A DNA stretch of 64,000 nucleotides, taken from Bradyrhizobium sp. AUGA SZCCT0176 (GTDB taxonomy: Bacteria > Pseudomonadota > Alphaproteobacteria > Rhizobiales > Xanthobacteraceae). The stretch covers positions 62,001 through 126,000 of the forward strand of contig NZ_JAFCMB010000004.1 of NCBI RefSeq assembly GCF_018130145.1, read 5' to 3'. The translations under genes and the position numbers were made by a program. Within the stretch, counting starts at the first letter, position 1; every line of letters starts with the position of its first letter. Below are positions 45,243-56,762 of the stretch, in pieces. The notes under the pieces are model-generated. The model made no database searches and was not told where the DNA came from. It worked only from the letters and a program-made list of their open reading frames with translations.

Positions 45243-45509
45243 GTGAAAATCAGAAGTTCGATCTGTGTTGTGTGGTTGTTCACGTCTGGCGCAGCGCCTT
45301 CCCTGGCGCAGACTGCGGCACCCTCGGCCGAAAAAGTCACCGTGAGCTCCCTGCTCGCGCAGGACTATGCAATCGCCGGAACCTCGGCGACGCCGAGCGG
45401 CGGCGCCGGACTGTTTCTGCGCAAAGGCGCAAAACTCTATTTCTGCTTCGTTTCCGAGACCCGGCAATCGGCAACGGTCTCGACGGAATATTGCAAGCCG
45501 GTCGAGTAG
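45243..45509 (+). CDS. Small secreted hypothetical protein
   Basis: 88 aa with a GTG start at 45243 and a signal peptide (VVWLFTSGAAPSLAQ). The mature part has two Cys (LYFCFVSE, STEYCKPVE), possibly one disulfide. It begins 21 nt after pepT and may be co-transcribed. No family recognised. Confidence 0.6.
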   Translation: MKIRSSICVVWLFTSGAAPSLAQTAAPSAEKVTVSSLLAQDYAIAGTSATPSGGAGLFLRKGAKLYFCFVSETRQSATVSTEYCKPVE

Positions 45510-45562
45510 CCGGCTGGCTCGCAGGTAGAACGGGGCGCGGCGGGCAGCGCGCCGCGCTGGCA

Positions 45563-46423
45563 CTATCCGGCGCGCGCGGTCACGACCCAGACCGAGGCCG
45601 GTAGCAGCACCGCGTCCCCTTTGGCGAACGGCGTCAGCGCTTCGCGGATCGAATTGGCTGCGGCAACGCGAAGCTCCTCCGGCTGGCCGTCCAGCGCGCG
45701 GCTCACCGGGCCGATTTCGAGCGAACCCTGCACCGCCCCATCGACGCCGCGGCCGATCGCGGCGTCCAGCAACAGCGGACAGGCTTCCATTTCCACCGCG
45801 GCAAAGCCGGCTTCGCTCAGGATGCGGCGCACGCGCGCTTCCGAGGCAAACGCAAACGGCCCGGGATCTTCCGGCCCCTGCTGCGGCAGCTTTGGCACGT
45901 GTTTATAGGCAGCCTGCAATGGCGCCATGAAGAACGGGTTTTCGCGCGGCTCGCGCCAGCAGGCGAATGCCAGCCGGCCCGTGGGTCGCAGCGCCTTGCG
46001 CATGTTGGCAAACGACGCCACCGGGTCGGCAAAGAACATCACGCCGAACCGCGACGCCAATAGATCAAAGCTCGCGGGGTCGAACGGATAGACGGTGGCA
46101 TCGGCCAGCGCGAAGTCGACAGGCAAATCCTTCGGCGCGCTCGCCCGCGCCCGTTCCAGCATCGGGCCTGATATGTCGACGCCGAACGCGTGTCCTGACG
46201 GCGCAACCTTTTTCGCAAACGCAATCGTGGTGACGCCGCTGCCGCAGCCGATATCGATGACCCGCTCGCCCGGTTTGGGCTTCGCGCGATCGATCAGAAG
46301 GTCGGCGACCGGCCCGAGCACGACGTCCTGCTCCGCCTGCCGATCAGCCCAGCGTTGCCCGGCCGGGCCGTTCCAGTAGGCTATCTGGTCGGCGTTCTGC
46401 TCGTGGCCTGTGGGGGTGTCCAT
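45563..46423 (-). CDS. SAM-dependent methyltransferase (class I)
   Basis: 286-aa UbiE/Methyltransf_11-like enzyme. Motif I is VIDIGCGSGVTTIAFAKKV, followed by FGVDISGPMLERAR and the acidic/post motifs FDLLASRFGVMFFADP and LRPTGRLAFACWRE. Start MDTPTGHEQNADQIAYWNG. The substrate is not deducible. Convergent with the 88-aa gene. Confidence 0.85.
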   Translation of the reverse strand: MDTPTGHEQNADQIAYWNGPAGQRWADRQAEQDVVLGPVADLLIDRAKPKPGERVIDIGCGSGVTTIAFAKKVAPSGHAFGVDISGPMLERARASAPKDLPVDFALADATVYPFDPASFDLLASRFGVMFFADPVASFANMRKALRPTGRLAFACWREPRENPFFMAPLQAAYKHVPKLPQQGPEDPGPFAFASEARVRRILSEAGFAAVEMEACPLLLDAAIGRGVDGAVQGSLEIGPVSRALDGQPEELRVAAANSIREALTPFAKGDAVLLPASVWVVTARAG

Positions 46424-46461
46424 GTGGTGTCTCGCGCGTATGAAAGGCGTCGTCCAACGAA

Positions 46462-46555
46462 CAGTCCGCCTTCGCTCTTCGAGCTACGGCGAGACAGCCT
46501 TCGCGCTTCGCACCCTGGCTGGCTTGCCCAGCCGTAGCGCGAAGCGCGAAGGCTG
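46462..46555. repeat. Composite palindromic repeat abutting tRNA-Val
   Basis: Perfect 17-bp arms CAGCCTTCGCGCTTCGC (46495-46511) and its complement (46539-46555) enclose a smaller stem GGCTGG...CCAGCC. A second palindrome-like unit, CCGCCTTCGCTCTTCGAGCT (46467 onward), precedes it. The right arm overlaps the terminal bases of the tRNA-Val CCA end. Confidence 0.85.
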
Positions 46556-46629
46556 GTAGGCGATGACGGACTCGAACCGCCGACATCTTCCGTGTAAAGG
46601 AAGCGCTCTACCAACTGAGCTAATCGCCC
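46554..46629 (-). tRNA. tRNA-Val (UAC)
   Basis: 76 nt on the minus strand with CCA encoded. Acceptor GGGCGAT pairs with ATCGCCT (one G-U). D-arm TAGCTCAGTTGGTAGAGC. Anticodon stem CTTCC/GGAAG around TTTACAC, anticodon TAC. T-arm GCGGTTCGAGTCCGT. Confidence 0.97.
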
Positions 46630-46685
46630 TTAAGTCGCCTGTTTAGCGCCGCCCTGCCCCTTGGCGCAAGCGGGGATGCCCTAAC

Positions 46686-46720
46686 AAAAAAGCGGCGCCC
46701 CGGGGACGGGACGCCGCTTT
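46686..46720 (-). terminator. Rho-independent terminator of lon
   Basis: On the minus strand AAAGCGGCGTCCC pairs with GGGGCGCCGCTTT and is followed by a run of T (plus-strand A at 46686-46691). It lies 14 nt after the lon stop. Confidence 0.85.
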
Positions 46721-46734
46721 GTCACATTGTCTGA

Positions 46735-49161
<2,427 letters not shown>

Positions 49162-49322
49162 GGCCTAATTCCTTTTGTTGTGCCCCCTTGCACGCAGTCC
49201 GCCTGTTGTGCGCAACCGCCACAAGGTGCCGGGAGGTTCCGGGGCTGCAAGCCACCTTCGCAGCCTGTATTTCCGGATCGTTTGGCGACGAATCTCAAGC
49301 ATGAGCTTCGCCACCGACAGCA

Positions 49323-49352
49323 TTAGGTGGCTATCGGGTACGGGGGTGTCAA
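49323..49352 (-). promoter_or_regulatory. Possible heat-shock-type promoter of lon
   Basis: On the minus strand CTTGACA (-35, around 49346-49353) is followed after 18 nt by ACCTAA (-10, 49323-49328), about 160 nt upstream of lon. CTTGA matches sigma-32 and also sigma-70 -35 elements; the -10 is weak. The remainder of 49162-49484 contains no gene. Confidence 0.3.
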
Positions 49353-49484
49353 GTCACGAAAAATGCCCGCCAAATGGGGCTAAACGCCAAAGGATTGCTG
49401 CGAAATAACTACGCCGCTGTGGCCGCCGGAATGTCCCGGCAGCCGTCCTGTTTGGGACAGAAATCCATCCCGGACCAGGGCCTA

Positions 49485-50759
49485 TCAGGCGCTGGCGCTG
49501 CTCTCGACGGCGCGGTCGGAACGGTCCGCGTAGATGTAGAGCGGACGGGCAGTTCCCTCGACCACTTCGCGCGAGATCACCACCTCTTCGACGCCTTCCA
49601 GACCCGGAAGATCGAACATGGTCTCGAGCAGGATGCTTTCGAGGATCGAACGCAAGCCCCGCGCGCCGGTCTTGCGCTCGATCGCCTTGCGGGCGACAGC
49701 GCCAAGCGCCTCGTCGGCGAAGGTGAGTTCGATATTCTCCATTTCGAACAGCCGCTGGTACTGCTTGACCAGCGCGTTCTTCGGATCGGTCAGGATCTTC
49801 TTCAGCGAAGCCTCATCCAGATCTTCCAGCGTCGCGACGACCGGCAAGCGGCCGACGAATTCCGGGATCAGGCCGTACTTCAAGAGGTCTTCCGGCTCGA
49901 CATGGCGGAAGATTTCGCCGGTGCGGCGGTCTTCCGGCGCCAGGACCTGCGCCGCGAAACCGATCGACGTCGAACGGCCGCGTGCGGAGATGATCTTCTC
50001 GAGGCCTGAGAAGGCGCCGCCGCAGATGAACAGGATGTTTGTGGTGTCGACCTGCAGGAACTCCTGCTGCGGATGCTTGCGGCCGCCCTGCGGAGGCACG
50101 GAGGCAACGGTGCCTTCCATGATCTTCAACAGCGCCTGCTGCACGCCCTCACCCGAGACATCGCGGGTGATCGACGGATTGTCGGACTTGCGGCTGATCT
50201 TGTCGATCTCGTCGATATAGACGATGCCGCGCTGCGCGCGCTCGACATTGTAGTCGGCCGACTGCAGCAGCTTCAGGATGATGTTCTCGACGTCCTCACC
50301 GACATAGCCGGCCTCGGTCAGCGTGGTCGCATCCGCCATCGTGAACGGCACGTCGAGAATCCGCGCCAGCGTCTGGGCCAGCAACGTCTTGCCCGAACCG
50401 GTCGGACCGATCAGCAGTATGTTCGACTTCGCGAGTTCGACGTCGTTGTGCTTGGTCTGGTGATTGAGCCGCTTGTAGTGATTGTGGACGGCGACCGACA
50501 GCACCTTCTTGGCGTGGCTCTGGCCGATCACGTAGTCGTCCAGCACCTTGCAGATTTCCTTCGGCGTCGGAATGCCGTCGCGCGACTTCACCAGCGAGGA
50601 CTTGTTCTCCTCACGGATGATGTCCATGCAGAGCTCAACGCATTCGTCGCAGATGAAGACGGTGGGTCCCGCGATCAGTTTGCGGACCTCATGCTGGCTC
50701 TTGCCACAGAACGAGCAATACAGCGTGTTCTTGGAGTCGCTCGTGCCGACCTTACTCAT
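49485..50759 (-). CDS. clpX: ATP-dependent Clp protease ATPase subunit ClpX
   Basis: 424-aa unfoldase that feeds substrates to ClpP. The N-terminal zinc domain has [11 protein letters not shown] and [10 protein letters not shown]; Walker A is [18 protein letters not shown], Walker [14 protein letters not shown], and sensor-2 is in [14 protein letters not shown]. The start at 50759 ([12 protein letters not shown]) is the usual family start. Separate from clpP by about 430 nt. Confidence 0.97.
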   Translation of the reverse strand: MSKVGTSDSKNTLYCSFCGKSQHEVRKLIAGPTVFICDECVELCMDIIREENKSSLVKSRDGIPTPKEICKVLDDYVIGQSHAKKVLSVAVHNHYKRLNHQTKHNDVELAKSNILLIGPTGSGKTLLAQTLARILDVPFTMADATTLTEAGYVGEDVENIILKLLQSADYNVERAQRGIVYIDEIDKISRKSDNPSITRDVSGEGVQQALLKIMEGTVASVPPQGGRKHPQQEFLQVDTTNILFICGGAFSGLEKIISARGRSTSIGFAAQVLAPEDRRTGEIFRHVEPEDLLKYGLIPEFVGRLPVVATLEDLDEASLKKILTDPKNALVKQYQRLFEMENIELTFADEALGAVARKAIERKTGARGLRSILESILLETMFDLPGLEGVEEVVISREVVEGTARPLYIYADRSDRAVESSASA

Positions 50760-51188
50760 TCTATTCTCCGTCCGCCGTTCGATCCCGTCACTCGATCGAC
50801 CCATTCCGGTACCAAACCGGACCTGAAAGTAGATAGAGCAAATTCCGTACCAAAAAAGACCTTAACTCAGTACGCGCCGTTCGAATCACGGTTTACTCGA
50901 ATCCCCGCGATCCTACCCGATCCCTCACAGCCAACCATGCTGACACCCGACTATCAAGAATTCGCTAACCGGGCTCGGCGCGGACACCGTGACAATACCG
51001 TGATTTTCGGCCTTCGCACGGGGAGAAGTTACCGAAATCACCCAAGCGTTGCGCGATTACCACGCCGCCAAACCAGCACGAAAGCGGAACTTTCTGCCTA
51101 CGTTCGGGCATAAGCAGCCGCTTAGAGCGTAATTTGCCGATTGGGCCCACCTGTCAAGGTCAACGCGTGGGTACCTCCACCCGTTACC
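50760..51188. other. 429-bp clpP-clpX intergenic region
   Basis: No gene is seen. It should hold the clpX promoter on the minus strand next to 50760. Composition is a little richer in A/T around 50825-50900. I found no convincing terminator for clpP; the short inverted pair GTGGGT...ACCC near 51167-51182 is weak. Confidence 0.5.
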
Positions 51189-51824
51189 TTACGGGGTCTT
51201 GGTCATCGCCGGCTCTTCCGGACGCTTATCCATCACCTTGTCGACAATACCGAAGTCCCTGGCCATGTCGGCGGTCAGGAACTTGTCGCGCTCCAGCGCT
51301 TCCTCGATCGCCTTGTAGGTCTGGCCGGTGTGCTTCACGTAGATTTCGTTGAGCCGCTTCTTGAGATTCAGGATCTCCTGCGCGTGCAGCATGATGTCGG
51401 TGGCCTGGCCCTGGAAGCCGCCGGACGGTTGATGCACCATGATGCGCGAATTCGGCAGCGAGAAACGCATGTCCTTGTGGCCCGCCGCCAGCAACAGCGA
51501 TCCCATCGACGCTGCCTGCCCGGTGCACAACGTCGTCACCGGCGGGCGGATGAACTGCATGGTGTCGTAGATCGCCAGGCCCGATGTCACCACGCCGCCC
51601 GGCGAGTTGATGTACATCGAGATTTCCTTTTTCGGATTCTCGGCTTCCAGGAACAGCAGCTGAGCGACGATCAGCGTCGACATGCCGTCTTCGACCGGAC
51701 CGGTCAGGAAGATGATGCGTTCCTTCAGAAGGCGCGAGAAAATGTCGTAGGCGCGTTCACCGCGGTTGGTCTGTTCGACCACCATCGGCACAAGGTTCAT
51801 GTAGGTTTCAACGGGATCGCGCAT
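51189..51824 (-). CDS. clpP: ATP-dependent Clp protease proteolytic subunit
   Basis: 211-aa serine peptidase forming the tetradecameric chamber. The catalytic Ser is in [16 protein letters not shown], His in [14 protein letters not shown], and Asp in the region [20 protein letters not shown]. Start [19 protein letters not shown]. It follows tig in the standard order tig-clpP-clpX-lon. Confidence 0.97.
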   Translation of the reverse strand: MRDPVETYMNLVPMVVEQTNRGERAYDIFSRLLKERIIFLTGPVEDGMSTLIVAQLLFLEAENPKKEISMYINSPGGVVTSGLAIYDTMQFIRPPVTTLCTGQAASMGSLLLAAGHKDMRFSLPNSRIMVHQPSGGFQGQATDIMLHAQEILNLKKRLNEIYVKHTGQTYKAIEEALERDKFLTADMARDFGIVDKVMDKRPEEPAMTKTP

Positions 51825-52072
51825 TAGTCACCCAAAGGTTGGCTGGGGCGAACATCCATCGGCAAGCCGGCTGATTTGCCAAAAGTGGACGAACGTCCCG
51901 TGATGCAGAACTTCAAAGACAACTCACAGATATGAGCCAATTTCCCGGCCACAAGGCCGAGCAATTGCGAGCTGGATTAGACGAGTTCAAACTGATTCGC
52001 AGGCGAACTCATAGCGACGGATGCCGAAGCCCCGCCGCTTTCGCCGTTCATCATTAACATCAGGTGCCGGGA

Positions 52073-53434
52073 TTAAGCGGCAGTTTTCTCAGCGTCCTCG
52101 TCCTTGAACAGGTCTTCGCGCGAAACCTTCTTTTCGGTCACGTTGGCGAGTTCGAGGATGAAATCGACCACCTTGTCTTCATAAATCGGCGCACGAAGCT
52201 GGGCCAGCGCATTGGCATTGTTGCGATAGTAGTCCCAGACTTCCTTCTCGCGGCCCGGCATCGACCGCGCTCGCTCGATCACGGCGCGGCTGACTTCGTC
52301 GTCGGTGACGGTGATCTTGTTCTTCTCGCCGATCTCCGACAGCACGAGGCCGAGCCGGACCCGGCGGTCGGCGATCTTCTGGTACTCTTCCTTGGCGGCG
52401 TCCTCGGTGGTGTTCTCGTCGGCAAAGGTTTTGCCGCTGGATTCCATTTCGGCCTTGATCGAGTTCCACATCAGATTGAACTCTTCAGCGATCAGTGACG
52501 GCGGCGCCTCGAATTTGTGGCTTTCGTCGAGACGGTCGAGCAGCGCGCGCTTGACGCGCTGGCGCGTCGCACCGGCAAATTCAGAGACCAGGCGCTCGCG
52601 CGCGGCTTCCTTCAGCTTGTCGAGCGATTCGAGGCCGAGCGTCTTGGCGAACTCGTCATCGACGGTGGTCTCGCCCGGGGCTTCAATGGCGGTGGCGGTG
52701 GTTTCGAACTCGGCGGGCTGGCCGGCGAGCTTTTCGCTCGCGTAGTTCTTCGGGAAGGCAACCTTCAGCGTGCGGGTCTCGCCCGCGCCGATGCCGATCA
52801 ACTGCTCTTCAAAGCCCGGAATGAACTGGCCGGTGCCGATCACGACCTGGATGCCCTCGCCGGTACCACCCTCGAACGGCGTACCGTCGATACGGCCGGT
52901 GAAGTTGATGGTGACGCGATCGCCGTTCTCGGCCTTCGCGCCTTCGCTCTTGGCGTTATAGGGGCGGCTCTGGTCCGCGATCCGCTTGATGGCGTCATCG
53001 ACATCGCTGTCGGACACGTCGACGACCGGCTTCTCGACGGTAAAGCTCTTGAAGTCGGCGAGCTGGATCGTCGGCACCACCTCGATCGCCACCGTGTAGG
53101 TGAGATCGCTCTTGCCGGCGAGCAGTTCCTCGACCTCTTTTTCCTCGGTCGGCATCGTGATCTTCGGTTCGGTCGCAAGGCGGAAGCCGCGATCGGTGAA
53201 GATCTGCGTGTTGGTGTCGCGGATGGTCTGGTCGATGGTCTCGGCCATGACAGAGCGGCCATAGACTTTCTTCAGATGGCTCACCGGCACCTTGCCGGGA
53301 CGGAAGCCGTTGAGCTTCACCTTGTCCTTGAGGTCGATCAGCTTGGCGCCGGCCTTGGCATCGAGATCCGATGCGGGAACGCTGATCTTGAACTCGTGCT
53401 TCAATCCCTCGACGAGGGTTTCGGTGACCTGCAT
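52073..53434 (-). CDS. tig: Trigger factor
   Basis: 453-aa ribosome-associated chaperone and prolyl isomerase. The ribosome-binding loop is present as [17 protein letters not shown], the FKBP-type domain begins [20 protein letters not shown], and a long helical C-terminal domain follows. The start at 53434 ([15 protein letters not shown]) is typical; the longer open frame runs back through unrelated sequence. Confidence 0.96.
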   Translation of the reverse strand: MQVTETLVEGLKHEFKISVPASDLDAKAGAKLIDLKDKVKLNGFRPGKVPVSHLKKVYGRSVMAETIDQTIRDTNTQIFTDRGFRLATEPKITMPTEEKEVEELLAGKSDLTYTVAIEVVPTIQLADFKSFTVEKPVVDVSDSDVDDAIKRIADQSRPYNAKSEGAKAENGDRVTINFTGRIDGTPFEGGTGEGIQVVIGTGQFIPGFEEQLIGIGAGETRTLKVAFPKNYASEKLAGQPAEFETTATAIEAPGETTVDDEFAKTLGLESLDKLKEAARERLVSEFAGATRQRVKRALLDRLDESHKFEAPPSLIAEEFNLMWNSIKAEMESSGKTFADENTTEDAAKEEYQKIADRRVRLGLVLSEIGEKNKITVTDDEVSRAVIERARSMPGREKEVWDYYRNNANALAQLRAPIYEDKVVDFILELANVTEKKVSREDLFKDEDAEKTAA

Positions 53435-53598
53435 GGCGTCAATCTTCTTCCGTTTCGGCAGGGCGCGTGGCCCCGACATTGTCAATTGGGTCGACGCGGG
53501 GCCCTTAAAGCCTGCGCCGGTGGTTCGGCTGACCCAACTCCCCAACCGGGGAAACAGGCCCTCCAGTATTCATCATGCAAACGCTTGAATAGAGCGCT

Positions 53599-53683
53599 TG
53601 GTGCGGGCGGAGGGACTCGAACCCCCACAACTTTCGTCACTGGAACCTAAATCCAGCGCGTCTACCAGTTCCGCCACGCCCGC
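53599..53683 (-). tRNA. tRNA-Leu (UAG)
   Basis: 85 nt on the minus strand with CCA encoded and a long variable arm (TGACGAAAGTTGT region). Acceptor GCGGGCG/CGCCCGC. Anticodon stem CTGGA/TCCAG around TTTAGGT, anticodon TAG. T-arm GGGGTTCGAGTCCCT. Confidence 0.97.
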
Positions 53684-53838
53684 GTAAAAAGCATCCAGTC
53701 CGGCCGCGATGCCGCGAGCGGCGGGCTTATAACATGCGCCCACGTGTCCGCAGCAAAAAAATGGCCATTCCGCCCCCTCGCCCGAGGCAAGGCGTCACAG
53801 CTGGACAGGGCCGCCAGAAAATGGTCCGCATCGGTCTC

Positions 53839-55149
53839 ATGGCAAGCCCCAAATCCCTGCTGCACCGACGCGAGCTGATGGCCGGACTGGGCGCTGCCGC
53901 CCTGCTCCCGATATGGCCCGCCACTGGCTCTGCTCAAGGCCGCGCCGCGCTGGCGCTGCAAGCCAAAGCCGATGTCGTTGCGCTTCGGCCAGGGGCGCCG
54001 GAGACGCCGGTTTGGTCACTTGCCGGTTCGGAAATGCGATTCAAACGCGGCGATACCGTTGAAGTCACGCTCGCCAATGAGCTGCCGCAGCCCGTTGCCC
54101 TCAATTGGCGGGGGCTCGACGGGGCCGCGAGCGTCGAATCGCTGACGGCCCGCCCGCCGCTCGTGGCCGGGGTGAAGGAAACCCTGCAACTGCCGCTGCG
54201 ACATGCCGGAACGCTGCTGTGTGACCTGACCCTTCTCGCCGACGGCCAGGCACGGCCATCGCGGGCTCGCGCATTGGTGGTCCGGGAAAGCGAGACCGTC
54301 GCCGTCGATCGCGACGAGGTGTTTCTGGTCGAGGACTGGCGGCTGCGCCCGGACGGAACCGCGATCGCGCCCGGGTTAGACCCCAAGGACGCCACAACGG
54401 TTTTGACGGCCAACGGCCGGCTTTCGCTCGATATTACAGCGCGAACCAATGAACGGATCAGGATTCGCTTCATCAACGGCTGCCAGCGGTCTGTTATCGC
54501 CGCGAAAATCGAGAATTTCGACGTCCGCGTCATGGCTATCGACGGCCAGCCCTCCGAGCCGTTCCAGGCCCGCAACGGCGCGCTGGTGCTGCCCCCCGGC
54601 GGCCGCGTCGATGCCTTTGTCGATGTGACGGCGCCGGCCGGGACCACCGCAGCGATTCTGGTCCACGACGGCAAGGAGGCCCGCCCTATCGGCAGGCTGA
54701 TCGTCTCGGGTGAACCGCCGGTTCGCGCCGCCCCGCTTTCCCCGGCGCCGCCGTTACCTTCCAACGGTCTGCCGGAGCGACTCGACCTCAAGGGCGCAAC
54801 CCGGGCCGACTTGACCCTTGGCGGGCCGCAAGGCGACTGGGTGCCGCCGGCAAACTTCACTGCGACCGCCGCGCCCGCGGTCCGCACCAAAGCGGGACGC
54901 ACCGTTGTGCTGGCCCTGAACAACCGCGGCGCCACCCCAACGGTGTTTCACCTTCACGGCCATCATTTCCGGCTGCTCGACCGGCTCGATGACGGCTGGA
55001 AGCCGTTCTGGCTGGATACGCTGGCCATCGAACCCGGCCAAACGCAACGCATCGCCTTTGCCGCCGAATATGCCGGACGCTGGCTGATCGAATCCGTCGC
55101 GACCGATTGGGCCTCCCCCCGGCTGGTGCGATGGTACAGTGTGGAATGA
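53839..55149 (+). CDS. Multicopper-oxidase-like protein lacking copper ligands
   Basis: 436-aa exported protein with a Tat-type signal (LLHRRELMAGLGAAALL); start 53839 chosen for normal signal length, 53821 is also possible. Three cupredoxin-like domains are recognisable by alignment of landmarks, but the ligand motifs are lost: HWHG is NWRG (VALNWRGLDG), the HSH-type motif is LLCDLT, and the C-terminal HCH-x-H/Cys/Met motif is WLIESVATDW. Only FHLHGHHF keeps its His residues. The copper-free MCO homologue FtsP/SufI of E. coli is a known precedent. It overlaps the ribosome site of the next gene. Confidence 0.75.
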   Translation: MASPKSLLHRRELMAGLGAAALLPIWPATGSAQGRAALALQAKADVVALRPGAPETPVWSLAGSEMRFKRGDTVEVTLANELPQPVALNWRGLDGAASVESLTARPPLVAGVKETLQLPLRHAGTLLCDLTLLADGQARPSRARALVVRESETVAVDRDEVFLVEDWRLRPDGTAIAPGLDPKDATTVLTANGRLSLDITARTNERIRIRFINGCQRSVIAAKIENFDVRVMAIDGQPSEPFQARNGALVLPPGGRVDAFVDVTAPAGTTAAILVHDGKEARPIGRLIVSGEPPVRAAPLSPAPPLPSNGLPERLDLKGATRADLTLGGPQGDWVPPANFTATAAPAVRTKAGRTVVLALNNRGATPTVFHLHGHHFRLLDRLDDGWKPFWLDTLAIEPGQTQRIAFAAEYAGRWLIESVATDWASPRLVRWYSVE

Positions 55150-55159
55150 GGAGACCAGC

Positions 55160-56245
55160 ATGAGCGTATCCGTTCCCGCCATTCGCAGCGTCACCGCCCG
55201 AAGCCTCGTGGTGCCGATCGCACGGCCGGTGAAGACAGCCTTCTCAACGATCGATGCCGCACCGATGGTGTTGATCGATGTCGCGACCGATCAAGGCGTT
55301 ACCGGACGCGCTTACATCTTTGCCTACGCCCAGCTGACGCTGAAGCCGCTGGTGCACCTGATCGAGGAGATCGGGCGCGAACTCGTCGGCAAGCCGGTTG
55401 CACCGTTTGATCTGATGAAGGCGATGGATGCAAAATTCCGCCTGCTCGGCTGGCAGGGCCTGGTTGGCATGGCAGTGTCCGGCCTCGACATGGCCTATTG
55501 GGACGCGCTCGGCCAGATTGCCGGTCGGCCATTGGCCGAGCTGCTCGGTGGCGCGCCGCGGCCGATCAAGGCCTATGACAGTCATGGCGTGGTCGATCCG
55601 ATCGCCGACGAGAAGGCGCTGCGCCGCTCGCTGGAGCAGGGTTTTCGCGGCATCAAGATCAAGGGCGGCGACGGCGACGCTGCCAATGACGAGCGGGTGG
55701 TCAAGGCCGTGCGCGCTTTGCTCGGCCCCGATATCGCGCTGATGATCGACTTCAACCAGTCGCTCGATCCCGCGGAAGCCAGCCGGCGCATCGCTCGCCT
55801 TGAGCCCTATGATCTGCACTGGATCGAAGAGCCGGTGCCACAGGAGAACCTGCTAGGCCACGCCAAGGTGCGCGAGACCTCGCCGACGCCGATCCAGGCC
55901 GGCGAGAACTGGTGGTTCCCGCGCGGCTTTGCCGAGGCGATCGCAGCCGGCGCCAGCGACTTCATCATGCCCGACCTGATGAAATGCGGCGGCGTCACCG
56001 GCTGGCTGCAAGTCGCAGCGCAAGCCGAAGCCGCCAACATTCCGGTGTCGAGCCATCTGTTCGCTGAGGCCAGCGCCCACATGCTGGCGGTGACGCCATC
56101 CGCGCACTGGCTCGAATTCCTCGATTTCGCCCGCGTCATCCTCGCCCACCCTGCCGAGATCATCGACGGCACGGTTACCGCGCGAGGTCCGGGCCTTGGG
56201 CTGGAATGGAACGAGACAGCGGTGGCGAAATATCAGGTGACGTAG
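55160..56245 (+). CDS. Mandelate racemase/muconate lactonizing enzyme family protein
   Basis: 361-aa enolase-superfamily enzyme. The start at 55160 follows GAGGAG (55146-55151). Catalytic signature of the mandelate-racemase subgroup: KxK in FRGIKIKGGDG, metal ligands Asp in LMIDFNQSL, Glu in HWIEEPVPQ and Glu in QAGENWWF, and Asp/His in FIMPDLMKCGGVTG and VSSHLFAEASAH. It probably abstracts the alpha-proton of an acid sugar or mandelate-like carboxylate; the exact substrate is unknown. Probably co-transcribed with the MCO-like gene 10 nt upstream. Confidence 0.85.
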   Translation: MSVSVPAIRSVTARSLVVPIARPVKTAFSTIDAAPMVLIDVATDQGVTGRAYIFAYAQLTLKPLVHLIEEIGRELVGKPVAPFDLMKAMDAKFRLLGWQGLVGMAVSGLDMAYWDALGQIAGRPLAELLGGAPRPIKAYDSHGVVDPIADEKALRRSLEQGFRGIKIKGGDGDAANDERVVKAVRALLGPDIALMIDFNQSLDPAEASRRIARLEPYDLHWIEEPVPQENLLGHAKVRETSPTPIQAGENWWFPRGFAEAIAAGASDFIMPDLMKCGGVTGWLQVAAQAEAANIPVSSHLFAEASAHMLAVTPSAHWLEFLDFARVILAHPAEIIDGTVTARGPGLGLEWNETAVAKYQVT

Positions 56246-56268
56246 TGGACAGTTCGGCAGTCGGCGGA

Positions 56269-56748
56269 TTAGGCGTCCCATAGATGGGAATTCCGAAAGA
56301 ACTCGGACATGCTCGAAGTCACAATTTCAATTTTATCGCGTGGATATGGGACCGAAACTGCGTAGTCATGTGGAATCCTTACAAGGGGCGGATCGTTAGA
56401 AGAATTCCTGAGATCCACAAAATATGGATCTCCTGATCCCTCCGCACACGCCCCTACTGCGAGAAATCCATAGGACAGCACTGATTTCCCGGGCTCACAT
56501 TCGACGCTCTCGGACACAATCTGTTCCGGCGTTAGCCAGATAACTTCTGCTCCGATCCCAGACTCGTCGTGATCCGTGTTCAAGCTGAAGCCAACGCCCG
56601 CCAGCGCGTGCCCTCCCAAAAGGGCCATGAGCCAATCAGGTGTCAAACTGGCGGGCAATCGAGATCTCAAGAAATGTATATCGCCATCCGTCGCGCGCGT
56701 GCCGCGCAGATTTGGACTGATCGAGCGTAGGCGTAGATCGAGCGTCAT
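56269..56748 (-). CDS. SMI1/KNR4 (SUKH)-like protein
   Basis: 159-aa cytoplasmic protein. The pattern of SUKH proteins is visible in the second half (SVLSYGFLAVGACAEGSGDP, YFVDLRNSSNDPPLVRIPHD, and the terminal SSMSEFFRNSHLW). SUKH members often act as immunity proteins to secreted toxins, but no toxin lies beside it here. Its DNA is visibly lower in G+C than its neighbours, which suggests acquisition by transfer. Assignment is by eye and moderate. Confidence 0.55.
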   Translation of the reverse strand: MTLDLRLRSISPNLRGTRATDGDIHFLRSRLPASLTPDWLMALLGGHALAGVGFSLNTDHDESGIGAEVIWLTPEQIVSESVECEPGKSVLSYGFLAVGACAEGSGDPYFVDLRNSSNDPPLVRIPHDYAVSVPYPRDKIEIVTSSMSEFFRNSHLWDA

Positions 56749-56762
56749 GATCTGGCTCTTTG

